Assembly (NCBI RefSeq): GCF_006227205.1
Contig: NZ_VCNG01000003.1
Span: 372,001 to 436,000, forward strand
Source: Pseudomonas sp. ICMP22404
GTDB lineage: Bacteria; Pseudomonadota; Gammaproteobacteria; Pseudomonadales; Pseudomonadaceae
Direction of reading: 5' to 3'
Length of the DNA: 64,000 nucleotides
This document shows positions 44,817 to 52,887 of the stretch, one piece after another. The translations under genes and the position numbers were made by a program. The notes beneath the pieces are model-generated. The model made no database searches and was not told the DNA's origin. It was given only the letters and a program-made list of their open reading frames with translations. Each line of letters opens with the position of its first letter. Within the stretch, counting starts at the first letter, position 1.

Positions 44817-44993
44817 TGTTTTTATCTTCCTTGATCAGAAAAAGCGCGGAAACTTGAACGCGCTATCAGGCGCGGTCTTCACCCCATTGGCGGTGAAGAT
44901 AAGTCGCACGGGCATTAAAGCCCATCTGGCATTCCCGCACATAGTTTTGATAACCAGCTCAACGGGCAATTTGAAGGAGCGACACGCTCGTAT

Positions 44994-45087
44994 TTCGCGA
45001 GCAGGCTCGCTCCCACAGGGTCCGGTATCGTTACACAAATACCAGAGATTTCACCGATCCCATGTGGGAGCGAGCCTGCTCGCGAAA
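44994..45087. repeat. REP-type inverted repeat pair, arms in outward order
   Basis: The TCGCGAGCAGGCTCGCTCCC arm comes first and the GTGGGAGCGAGCCTGCTCGC arm second. Confidence 0.88.
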
Positions 45088-45115
45088 GCGGCGCATCCGT
45101 CGCTGAAAGACCGAA

Positions 45116-46123
45116 TCATTCCACCGCCAGCTCGCGCAACACGCCCCCCTCCTGTTCCAGGCGTTGTTGATACGTCGCCGCGTTCAGCAGTTGATAGGGA
45201 AAGCAGAGGCCCGGCGCGGTAGGCGGCTGTCCGTCCAGGCCGAGCAGCCGTTCAAGGAGCAACGCGATACTGAGGCCGGTCAGCGGTGCCGTGCCCGCCG
45301 GGTGGACGAGTGCGTGGCGTGTGCGCAACGCTTCGCCCTTCTGGTCCTCGCCAGCCAGTTCGATGATGATCTCTGTCGACATGGGTTCACCCTGACGTCG
45401 GGTCGAGCTCTGTCCGATGGCCATGTTGAACTGGACATTGGGCGCACCCGTGGCCGCTGCCAACCCGACGACGTCGATCGAAGAAAACCCGCTGGCTTCG
45501 ATGTCCCTGCCATCCACCGCGCGGAAGCTGGCCTTGGCTTCTTCGCCTTCGCGCCAGACATACACGCCCTCACGCCGTGTCAGGGCAGCGGGAAGCATCC
45601 TGTTCAGGTGTTCGAAGTCGGTCGCGACCGTCGGGCCTCCAGTGTCCTGTTCATCGACCAATGCACTGATCCTGATGTCGTGCACACGGCTGAAGGCCTC
45701 GGCCACCCTCAGCGTCGATACCGTCGTGGCGCCGACCATCCATTCGTACCCGAGGACGATCGGCGCGGCATCGGGCCGGTGCATGTACGTCGCGATTTCC
45801 GGTGCGATCTCGAAAATGCCGGAGGATATGCTGAGGTGCGGCACGCCACGCTTTTGGGCGTAACGCAGTCCCGCAAGGGCACGGTCCATGTAGAAAACCA
45901 CCACGCCGCTGACAGCGCGATCACCGAGCCCCAGGTCGTCTGCCGAAGCATCGATCAGCACGCCCTGGGCGTTGCCGAACTGTTCCGCGGCCCGTTGGGC
46001 CTTAGTGAGATCGCGGCCACCGATCAACAGCGGCACGCCGGGATGGGCGGCGCGCAGTGCCTGGGCAGTATGATGGCCGATGGCGCCAGAACCGCCCATG
46101 AACAGGATAGGATCAAGAGTCAT
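45116..46123 (-). CDS. Saccharopine-dehydrogenase-like NAD(P)-binding protein
   Basis: A 335-aa protein with an N-terminal Rossmann motif ILFMGGSGAIGHHTAQAL (about 6-23) and a LLIGGRDLTKAQRAAE strand-helix typical of saccharopine-dehydrogenase/trans-acting enoyl reductase relatives. A C-terminal beta-rich catalytic domain follows. Substrate and product are unknown. It is divergent from a TetR gene, and the two share a 110-bp region with two matching palindromes, so TetR repression by a small molecule is very likely. Confidence 0.82.
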   Translation of the reverse strand: MTLDPILFMGGSGAIGHHTAQALRAAHPGVPLLIGGRDLTKAQRAAEQFGNAQGVLIDASADDLGLGDRAVSGVVVFYMDRALAGLRYAQKRGVPHLSISSGIFEIAPEIATYMHRPDAAPIVLGYEWMVGATTVSTLRVAEAFSRVHDIRISALVDEQDTGGPTVATDFEHLNRMLPAALTRREGVYVWREGEEAKASFRAVDGRDIEASGFSSIDVVGLAAATGAPNVQFNMAIGQSSTRRQGEPMSTEIIIELAGEDQKGEALRTRHALVHPAGTAPLTGLSIALLLERLLGLDGQPPTAPGLCFPYQLLNAATYQQRLEQEGGVLRELAVE

Positions 46124-46152
46124 GGTATGTTCTCCTTGCGTTGGGAACGAAA

Positions 46153-46212
46153 CCTACCATTAGTAGGAAGAGTCATCCCGAACATACACCTCGATACCTA
46201 CCATTGGTAGGT
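46153..46212. promoter_or_regulatory. Pair of TetR-type operators
   Basis: ACCTACCATTGGTAGGT (46196-46212) has perfect 7-bp arms around a 3-bp centre. CCTACCATTAGTAGG (46153-46167) is a second copy with 5-bp arms, centres 44 bp apart. They lie between the divergent dehydrogenase and TetR genes, so one repressor probably controls both. Confidence 0.8.
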
Positions 46213-46233
46213 TTATTTATCTGGAGCGACGAA

Positions 46234-46842
46234 GTGCAAACCGACATCGAATCCCCGGGCGCCTCTTCTACCCGCAGGCTTTCAAAAGCCGAGCGGCGGC
46301 GACAGTTGCTGGATACCGCCTTGCTGGTCGTGCGCGAAGAAGGCGCCGACCGCTTGACCCTGGGGCATCTTGCGGTGCGCGCAGGTGTGTCCAAGCCGGT
46401 GGTCTACGATCATTTCGGCACTCGATCGGGCCTGCTGATCGAGCTCTATAAATGGATCGATGCCGAGCGGGTCAACGCGTTCCGTGACGCGATGGCAGGC
46501 ACCGAGCGGCCTCTGGAGGAAACCGCGCAGATGCTCGCCAGTGCCTATATCCAATGCGCGGCAGACAACACCGACGAGTTCTTTGCCGTCGGTGCGGCGC
46601 TGGCGGGGAGCAACGAAAAAGCCGCGGTTTTCCAGGAATTGCTGGATAACTGCGTGCAAATGTTCAGCAGTGTGCTCAAGCCCCATACCGCGCTGCCCGC
46701 GACCGAACTGGAACGGCGTTGTACCGGTCTGGTCGGTGCAGGAGAAGCGCTTGCAGGAGCCTTGATGCGCGGTCGGCATGACAAGGACGAAGTGACCCAA
46801 GCGTTCGCGGCGCTTATCCGCGGCGTTTTACGGGAGACGTGA
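46234..46842 (+). CDS. TetR/AcrR-family regulator
   Basis: A 202-aa repressor with an N-terminal helix-turn-helix (about 18-65, LTLGHLAVRAGVSKPVVYDHF) and a helical ligand domain. GTG at 46234 is chosen because TGGAG lies 8-12 nt upstream and the longer reading would run through the second operator. It probably autoregulates and represses the divergent NAD(P)-binding protein. Its link to the biosynthetic operon to the right, which ends convergently at 46879, is uncertain. Confidence 0.88.
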   Translation: MQTDIESPGASSTRRLSKAERRRQLLDTALLVVREEGADRLTLGHLAVRAGVSKPVVYDHFGTRSGLLIELYKWIDAERVNAFRDAMAGTERPLEETAQMLASAYIQCAADNTDEFFAVGAALAGSNEKAAVFQELLDNCVQMFSSVLKPHTALPATELERRCTGLVGAGEALAGALMRGRHDKDEVTQAFAALIRGVLRET

Positions 46843-46878
46843 GGCCTGGACACTGGTGCGGACATAACGGCATACCGC

Positions 46879-48114
46879 TCAGAACGAATAACGCACAGCG
46901 TTCACCCAGCGGCTTTGCTCGTCGAAATATCCGAAGCTCTGCCGACTACCATCGAATAGGTCCAATCCGGTGCGCAACTGCCAATGGGCATCGAGGTCGT
47001 AACGCATTTCCAGGGCAGCGTATTGTGCGGAATTGCGCAGGTCCTGGGCCAAATAGCCCGTCAGGTAAAGCCGGCCCTGCCACATCTCCCGCCGGATCGC
47101 CACGCTGACTATTTCAGAGCGGTCCTGATCGACGGCGTCCTTCACCTCGTCCTTCCAGAGGTTGTAGTACTGCATGCCGAAGAACCAATCGCCGCTCAGG
47201 TAATCGACCCCCAACAGCAGTTGTTGCTGGCGGTTTTTTTCAAGTTCCAGCACACCCGTCGGCGCCCTTGAGTAGCGATACGCGTCGGGAACCAACGCCG
47301 CCTCTCCCTTGAACACCACGGGGCCGATCGGCATGGCGAACGAACCACCGAACAGGGTACGGCGTTTCAGGGACTCACGATAACTCAGGCCGGCCTGGGA
47401 CAAGCGGGCGGTGTAGCTCTCCTCCGTTTGCCATCCATGCCAGGCATTCAATGAATAGTCGATGCCCTGAAGGTTACCGCTCCATTTCAGGGCCGGTGTC
47501 CAGTCAGCGGGCTTACGCCAGTCCGGGTCGTCCGCCTCTGTCCGGGGAATGCCCGCCAAGGCATTCTCGACAGTCGGTTCGGCGAAACGGGAACCGGCAT
47601 CGGGCAGCAGGTCCTTGCGCGTCTGCGGAATCACCAGCAGTTGTAGCGATTGATCCTCGAACACCGAACACTCGCTGTTGAGCATCGCGAGTGGCCGACG
47701 CTGTTGGACATAGTCGCCAAAATAACCTTCGCGTCGGTCGAACGCATGAATCACATCCAGGACCCTCAGGCGATCGGCACTGCCCCAGACCACTTGTTGT
47801 ACACCCAACGTATTGGTGCAACGGTCGCCCTGATACTCGGCGAACAACTCACGAGGTTCCACTTCGTGATAGTCGCCGTCGAGTTGGTTTTCCTGCAACG
47901 CCCGGACTTGCACCTTGTACCGCCAGCCCGAATCATCCTGCCAACTGCCACCCAGCAGAGCTGAATACTCGTTGAGGCCCCATTCGCCCTCGCGCGTCAG
48001 TGCTTGCCGGGTTTCCAGGCGGCCACTGATATCCAAGGCCTCCAGCGAGGCGCCCTGGCAGGCGCCGCTGAGCAAACTCATCGCCAACCCGGCCTTCAAT
48101 GCGGTGCGCTTCAT
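46879..48114 (-). CDS. Outer-membrane beta-barrel protein (DUF1302-like), last gene of the lipid operon
   Basis: A 411-aa protein with a signal peptide (1-21, ending CQGAS), then alternating amphipathic strands rich in Tyr/Trp and a C-terminal aromatic strand ending YSF, the outer-membrane sorting signal. It resembles DUF1302 porin-like barrels, though it is shorter. Its start overlaps the acyl-CoA dehydrogenase stop by 4 bp. With the LolA-like protein and ABC exporter in the same operon it probably forms the outer-membrane end of a lipid export route. Confidence 0.75.
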   Translation of the reverse strand: MKRTALKAGLAMSLLSGACQGASLEALDISGRLETRQALTREGEWGLNEYSALLGGSWQDDSGWRYKVQVRALQENQLDGDYHEVEPRELFAEYQGDRCTNTLGVQQVVWGSADRLRVLDVIHAFDRREGYFGDYVQQRRPLAMLNSECSVFEDQSLQLLVIPQTRKDLLPDAGSRFAEPTVENALAGIPRTEADDPDWRKPADWTPALKWSGNLQGIDYSLNAWHGWQTEESYTARLSQAGLSYRESLKRRTLFGGSFAMPIGPVVFKGEAALVPDAYRYSRAPTGVLELEKNRQQQLLLGVDYLSGDWFFGMQYYNLWKDEVKDAVDQDRSEIVSVAIRREMWQGRLYLTGYLAQDLRNSAQYAALEMRYDLDAHWQLRTGLDLFDGSRQSFGYFDEQSRWVNAVRYSF

Positions 48115-49640
48115 AGGCCCTCCCGTGACATGAGCAGAGGATCGATGGTGCTGTCTTCACCGGGCTGGTGCTCATCGCACAGGCCTGCGTTGGCATTGAT
48201 CCACTCGGCCAGTCCAGGCATTGCCCGCACCGGTGAGCGGGCCCGCTCCCAGGTGTGCAGCGCCTGTTCCAGGCGGAACTCGACCCATCGCCTGGATGAC
48301 TCATCCAACGGCTGGGCGTAGAGTATCAGCCAAGCCACGCATTCCCCCAGGCGGAGCGTGCCAGCCGATAAGCGTTCCATCGGGCCCGCGTCGGCCAGCC
48401 ATTGCCGAAGTCGCTGAGCGGCGATCTTTCCGGGCGTTGTCTGCTCCAGGTAGTCAAGCGTCGTGACGGGCTGCTCCTGTACCCGTTGGCCGATAAAGGT
48501 CGCCAGTGTTTCCGACGGTCCTTCGAACAGGCGGGTAATGCGCGCATCGCGCCATAGCTGGCCAATGGGATTATTGTCGCAGTACCCCCGAGCACCGAGC
48601 ATCTGCAAGGCGGCGTCACTGACTTCACCGAGCATCTCGCTGGCCACCCATTTGACCGCGGCCAGTACCTGCGGCGGCGCCTCGGGCAGGCCCTGATCCA
48701 GGCGAAGCGCGAGATCGTCGACCCAACCGCCAATGGCGGTCGCGGCACACAGCGCATCGTCCACGACCCGTTGCGTGTGCTGGTGGTCCCAAAGCCGGTG
48801 ACTGCCCAAACTGCGCCGGGTGCTGTAACGCATCATCAGTTGCAGACACCGCCATAGCCCGCCGACACAAGTGGCCGCGATGCCCAGGCGCCCATAGGCC
48901 ATGGTGTCGCTGGCCACGGCCATGCCGGCGAACGGACTGCCCAGCACCCGGTCCGCGTCCACCAGCGCGGCGTCGAAATGCACTTGATTCTGCACCATAC
49001 CTTTAAGCCCCAGGGTCAGCGCCTCGCTGCCCTGACGCATGCCTGGTTGCTCGGCATCCAGACACAAGCCGACGAAACCGCAGTCGCGCCCCTGTTCATC
49101 GAGATGCCGGGTGAATACCGAGATCACCCCAGCCCAGGCGGCTGACCCCGACCAGGACTTGGTCCCGTCCACCCTGAAACCCTCCCTCTCCCGCCGGGCC
49201 GTCGCCGACAGGCCGAGAGGATTGGAGCCCGCGCCGTGTTCGGTCAACGCAAACGCGGCGAGTATTCGTCCGCTGGCCAATTGCGGCAAATAGCGCTCTT
49301 TCATGGCCGGCGAGCCAAAACGCTGGATCGGTCGAATGCCCAGCCCGTTGTTGAGCCCCACGAAAAAGGCCAGCGTCAGATCAATCGCTCCCAACTGACG
49401 CTGAACCCGCAGCAGTTCGAAATTCGATAACCCCAACAGGCCACCGTCGCGTTCGGCCACCTGCATGCCCAGCAAGCCTTTGTTGCCCAACGCCAATACC
49501 CAATGCGGCGGCAGGCAACGACGCTCGTCCACCAAGCGGAAATCCAGGCGCTTGGCCCAGTTCCGCAGCCAGGCATTCAACTGCACCACCGCCGGTGTAT
49601 CGGCCAGGACACCCACCTCGGGCATCATCCTTTCGTTCAA
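48111..49640 (-). CDS. Acyl-CoA/acyl-ACP dehydrogenase-like flavoprotein
   Basis: A 509-aa member of the acyl-CoA dehydrogenase family. FAD-binding motifs FALTEHGAGSNPLGL (about 130-144) and WSGSAAWAGVISVF are present, and the catalytic-Glu segment FEGPSETLATFIG (about 360-372) is intact. The C-terminal extension is longer than in mitochondrial enzymes. In this operon it probably desaturates a carrier-bound fatty chain, as TamF does in tambjamine biosynthesis. It has 4-bp overlaps with both neighbours. Confidence 0.87.
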   Translation of the reverse strand: MNERMMPEVGVLADTPAVVQLNAWLRNWAKRLDFRLVDERRCLPPHWVLALGNKGLLGMQVAERDGGLLGLSNFELLRVQRQLGAIDLTLAFFVGLNNGLGIRPIQRFGSPAMKERYLPQLASGRILAAFALTEHGAGSNPLGLSATARREREGFRVDGTKSWSGSAAWAGVISVFTRHLDEQGRDCGFVGLCLDAEQPGMRQGSEALTLGLKGMVQNQVHFDAALVDADRVLGSPFAGMAVASDTMAYGRLGIAATCVGGLWRCLQLMMRYSTRRSLGSHRLWDHQHTQRVVDDALCAATAIGGWVDDLALRLDQGLPEAPPQVLAAVKWVASEMLGEVSDAALQMLGARGYCDNNPIGQLWRDARITRLFEGPSETLATFIGQRVQEQPVTTLDYLEQTTPGKIAAQRLRQWLADAGPMERLSAGTLRLGECVAWLILYAQPLDESSRRWVEFRLEQALHTWERARSPVRAMPGLAEWINANAGLCDEHQPGEDSTIDPLLMSREGL

Positions 49641-50623
49641 CGCTCACGCTCCTGTAGACGGGTCAACCAATGGGCCGTCTCGTGCACCAGATCTTCCAGC
49701 GACTGGCTGGGAACAAAACCCAATTGCTGTCGGGCCTTGTCGGTTCGGTAATGGACCTGTCGGCCCAACAAGGCCACCACGTCAGCCGATAGCCGCAGCG
49801 GGACCCGGCCAATCAGCAGATCCAACGGGCGCAGCAAGGCGACGATCCAAGCCAGTGACCGGGGGCGCCAGCGTGGCGCCCTGACGCTCAGCGCATCCGC
49901 CATGCAGCTGAAGAGCTCGCGGTAACTGGTGTTGTGGGCGCTGAGGATGTAGCGCTCGCCACGCTGCCCGCGGTCCATGACGGCCTGCAGCCCCTCGACC
50001 AGGTCCCGCGCACCGATAACGGCGATGCCGCCGGGCGGAATGAACGGCAGACGCCGGTACTGGAGATCGAGCATGACCTTGCCCCAGCCGTGCAGCACAT
50101 CGCAGTGGGAGGCAATGACCGCCGACGGGCAGGCAATCACGATGTCCATGCCTTCGGCGCAGAAACGGCGTACCTGTTCCTCGGCCTCACGCTTGCTGTG
50201 CATATAGGCCAGGCGAAACGCGTCGCCGTTATAGGCCATGGTTTCATCCGCTTGCCGGGCCGGGTAGCCCACGGCGGCAATGGACGACACATGCAGGATG
50301 CGGCCGACACCGGCAGTGCGGGCGGCCTGCAATAAATTGACCGTTCCCTGCACATTCACCGCGAACATCCGTTGGCGCTCGCTCTCATAGGGCAAGGCCA
50401 GGCCGGCGGCGTGATAGATCCTGGTCACGCCACGGAGTGCCGGGGCAAGGCTGGCCGGAACTAGCAGATCGCCCTCACGCCAGTCCAGGCGTTCACGCAG
50501 GCCCGCCAGCGCCGGAGCCGGGTCCTCTGGCAGCACCAGCACTGCCACGGCTTCCCCCTGCGCCAGCAACCTGCGCACGATATGACTGCCCAGGCACCCA
50601 CTGGCTCCCGTGACCAGAATCAT
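49637..50623 (-). CDS. NAD-dependent epimerase/dihydroflavonol-reductase-like protein
   Basis: A 328-aa extended SDR with the N-terminal cofactor motif VTGASGCLGSHIVRRLL (about 4-20), the catalytic region SSIAAVG, and a YMHSK triad (YxxxK, about 148-152). It probably reduces or dehydrates a beta-keto intermediate made by the adjacent ketosynthase. ATG at 50623 overlaps the ketosynthase stop by 4 bp; a longer reading would extend antisense-like into that gene. Confidence 0.85.
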   Translation of the reverse strand: MILVTGASGCLGSHIVRRLLAQGEAVAVLVLPEDPAPALAGLRERLDWREGDLLVPASLAPALRGVTRIYHAAGLALPYESERQRMFAVNVQGTVNLLQAARTAGVGRILHVSSIAAVGYPARQADETMAYNGDAFRLAYMHSKREAEEQVRRFCAEGMDIVIACPSAVIASHCDVLHGWGKVMLDLQYRRLPFIPPGGIAVIGARDLVEGLQAVMDRGQRGERYILSAHNTSYRELFSCMADALSVRAPRWRPRSLAWIVALLRPLDLLIGRVPLRLSADVVALLGRQVHYRTDKARQQLGFVPSQSLEDLVHETAHWLTRLQERER

Positions 50624-51837
50624 CGACGCGACCCCGTGGCCAGCGCCAAGGAAACGTTGAGCCCCCCAAACGCAAAGGAGTTTTTCAGCCAGGCCTGGAC
50701 GTTCGCCTGACGCGTGCCCTCGGTCACATAGTCCAGGTCGCATTCCGCATCCCGCCCCAGGTAGTTGAGGGTGCCGGGAATCTGCCCATGCATCGAGCCC
50801 ATCAGGCCGCCAATCAACTCCACCACACCCGCAGCTCCCATCAGGTGACCGATGGCCGACTTCACCGAGGAGACGCACAGCTGCGATGCGTGGCTGCCAA
50901 AAACCTGCTTGATCGCCGCGGTCTCGCAACGGTCGTTGAGCAACGTGCCGGTTCCATGGGCGTTGATATAGCCGAACGTCTCGGCGGGCAGCCGGCTGTC
51001 CGCAATGGCCTGGCGCATCGCCTGGGCCGGGCCGTCCACAGAAGGCTTGAGCAAGTCGCCGGCGTCGCTGTTGACGCCATAGCCCAATACCTGGGCCAGG
51101 ATCGGTGCCCCCCGGGCCTGGGCGTGAGCCAGGGTTTCCATGACCAGGACACCGCCGCCCTCCCCCAGCACCATGCCCCGGCGACCGGAAGAGAACGGTC
51201 GGCAGGTATCCGGGGCCATCGCGCGCAAGGCCTCCCAGGCTTTCCATACCAGCGCGTTGAGACAGGCATCCGTGCCCCCCGCCATGACCAGGTCGGCATC
51301 ACCGTGACGTAGGAGGCGATAAGCCTCGCCAATCGCCTGGGTCGAAGACGCGCATGCCGTGCTGATCGTCAGGGCGGGCCCTTTGAAGCCGTACTTGAGG
51401 CTCAAGTGGCTGGCGGCGGCGTTCGCCATGACCCGTGGCACGGTCCAGGGCGCCAGGGTGGAACTGCGGGCCTGATACAGATCCAGGTAAGCGCTGTGCA
51501 GCGACTCGCTGCCACCCACCGCCGTGCCCATGTAAACCGCACAGCGCGTCGGATCAACCTGTGCCAGGTCGATCGCGGCCATGTCCGCGGCCTCGGCGGC
51601 GGCCAGCAAGGCGAACTGGCTGGCACGGTCCAACAGCAGCAACTCGTTGGCACTGAACCGCCCGACCAGGGCGTCTTCGGGCGCCGCGCCGGCGTTGCAG
51701 GCCGCACCGACCGCCTCGCTCAGACTGGGCACCGGGCCAATGGCACCACGTCCCTGGGCCAGACCGTCCCATAAAGCCTGGCGGCCGACGCCGAAAGGCG
51801 AAACACAGCCGACACCGGTGATGACAACGGCGTTCAC
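50620..51837 (-). CDS. Beta-ketoacyl-ACP synthase (FabF-like)
   Basis: A 405-aa condensing enzyme with a complete triad: Cys162 (STACASS), His294 (NAHGTGT) and His331 (KSAIGHLMGAAG, with Lys326). No chain-length-factor partner is present. It probably extends the carrier-bound acyl chain by one or more malonyl units using the overlapping ACP gene. It is 4-bp-overlapped on both sides. Confidence 0.92.
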   Translation of the reverse strand: MNAVVITGVGCVSPFGVGRQALWDGLAQGRGAIGPVPSLSEAVGAACNAGAAPEDALVGRFSANELLLLDRASQFALLAAAEAADMAAIDLAQVDPTRCAVYMGTAVGGSESLHSAYLDLYQARSSTLAPWTVPRVMANAAASHLSLKYGFKGPALTISTACASSTQAIGEAYRLLRHGDADLVMAGGTDACLNALVWKAWEALRAMAPDTCRPFSSGRRGMVLGEGGGVLVMETLAHAQARGAPILAQVLGYGVNSDAGDLLKPSVDGPAQAMRQAIADSRLPAETFGYINAHGTGTLLNDRCETAAIKQVFGSHASQLCVSSVKSAIGHLMGAAGVVELIGGLMGSMHGQIPGTLNYLGRDAECDLDYVTEGTRQANVQAWLKNSFAFGGLNVSLALATGSRR

Positions 51838-52091
51838 GAAACGGCTCGCTGGGTGGACAACTGTTCGGCCAATATTTCCACCAGGCGATGCACTGAACTG
51901 ATGTCGGTATGGCTGTAGGCAGAGAGATTGACGCCAAAGCGCTTTTCAATCGCGTAAGTCAGCTTCAACACGTCCAGCGAGTCGAGCCCCAGCTCTTCCA
52001 CGCTCAGTTGGACGTCCATCTCCGTGATATCCAGTTCCAGGGTGCTGGCCAGTAGATCCAATACCAGTGCTTGCAGCGATTGCGTCGACAT
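51834..52091 (-). CDS. Acyl carrier protein (ketosynthase-linked)
   Basis: An 85-aa carrier protein with the phosphopantetheine Ser38 in ELGLDSLDVL. It overlaps the ketosynthase start by 4 bp and so is probably the elongation carrier, distinct from the second carrier at 62209. No phosphopantetheinyl transferase gene is in the window. Confidence 0.92.
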   Translation of the reverse strand: MSTQSLQALVLDLLASTLELDITEMDVQLSVEELGLDSLDVLKLTYAIEKRFGVNLSAYSHTDISSVHRLVEILAEQLSTQRAVS

Positions 52092-52107
52092 AAATGACTA
52101 CCCGGGA

Positions 52108-52887
52108 TCAGTGTTCAGTGCGCAATGCACGTTGGGTGAACTCAGCGTCAGCGACGCCGAGATTGATGCTGACCTTCTCGACGATCAGGCGTGTGCTCTT
52201 GTTCGCAGCCAGGTTGTGCATGGTCTGCACCGTCGGCCTGCTGAAGCCATCGACGAATTGCAGGCCCTCGGTCTTGAGCTGTTTGACCAGCACGCCCTGG
52301 CGATCGAAATAGTCCACCTGCACCGGGTAGCGACTGGCCTCTTCGAGGTAGTAGACCTTGCGCGAATAACCGGACACGTCCGCCTCTTCGCTTTTTGCCT
52401 TCGCCTCGATACGCCGACAGGCCGGCCAACTCAGGCAAGGCTCGGAAGACGCCAGGCTGGTGAACTGATAGCTGTCCAGCTTGTAGTCTTCGAAATCCTC
52501 GTAGGTGAAGTCCGTGCCCATGAACCAATTCTGCTTTTGCGAGCCCGCCAGGCGCCGCAGGCTTTTGGTCGACGGGGTGTAGGACCAGATATCGTTGATG
52601 GCCTTGCCACTGTCTTCGATCAGCAGCGCAACGTTCTTCACGGCTGCCGGAGCGGTAAAGCGCACCAAGGTCCCCGTGCGATCGCTCATTCGCTTGTCCA
52701 GGCGGCTGAGCTGGCGGGTGAACGTCAAGCGCTCGCCTTCCAGCAACTCCATGCGGTAATCGACCCTTTCGTCCGCCGCTTTCATGCGGCGATCGGAATC
52801 GCGCATGACTGAAAGCGCGTCGTCGGCATGGGCTGACCCGATGCACATCATCAACAGGGAAAAAGTAACAGGCAGCTTGTGGTTCAT
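52108..52887 (-). CDS. LolA-like periplasmic outer-membrane lipoprotein-sorting protein
   Basis: A 259-aa protein with a signal peptide (1-21, SAHA-DD) and the fold and motifs of the outer-membrane lipoprotein-sorting (PF17131-type) family: RMSDRTGTLVRFTAPAAVKN, NDIWSYTPSTKSLRRL and a metal/aromatic GTDFTYEDFEDY. Family members carry hydrophobic cargo across the periplasm. Coupling to the FtsX-like permease (4-bp overlap) and the barrel at 46879 suggests a dedicated lipid shuttle for the operon's product. Confidence 0.87.
   Translation of the reverse strand: MNHKLPVTFSLLMMCIGSAHADDALSVMRDSDRRMKAADERVDYRMELLEGERLTFTRQLSRLDKRMSDRTGTLVRFTAPAAVKNVALLIEDSGKAINDIWSYTPSTKSLRRLAGSQKQNWFMGTDFTYEDFEDYKLDSYQFTSLASSEPCLSWPACRRIEAKAKSEEADVSGYSRKVYYLEEASRYPVQVDYFDRQGVLVKQLKTEGLQFVDGFSRPTVQTMHNLAANKSTRLIVEKVSINLGVADAEFTQRALRTEH

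Noticed and set aside
45164..46210. Long plus-strand frame opposite the NAD(P)-binding protein
   Set aside because: Antisense shadow; it also runs through the TetR operators.
50624..51247. N-terminal extension of the reductase frame into the ketosynthase gene
   Set aside because: Overlaps a conserved ketosynthase in another frame; the reductase domain starts at the ATGA overlap.
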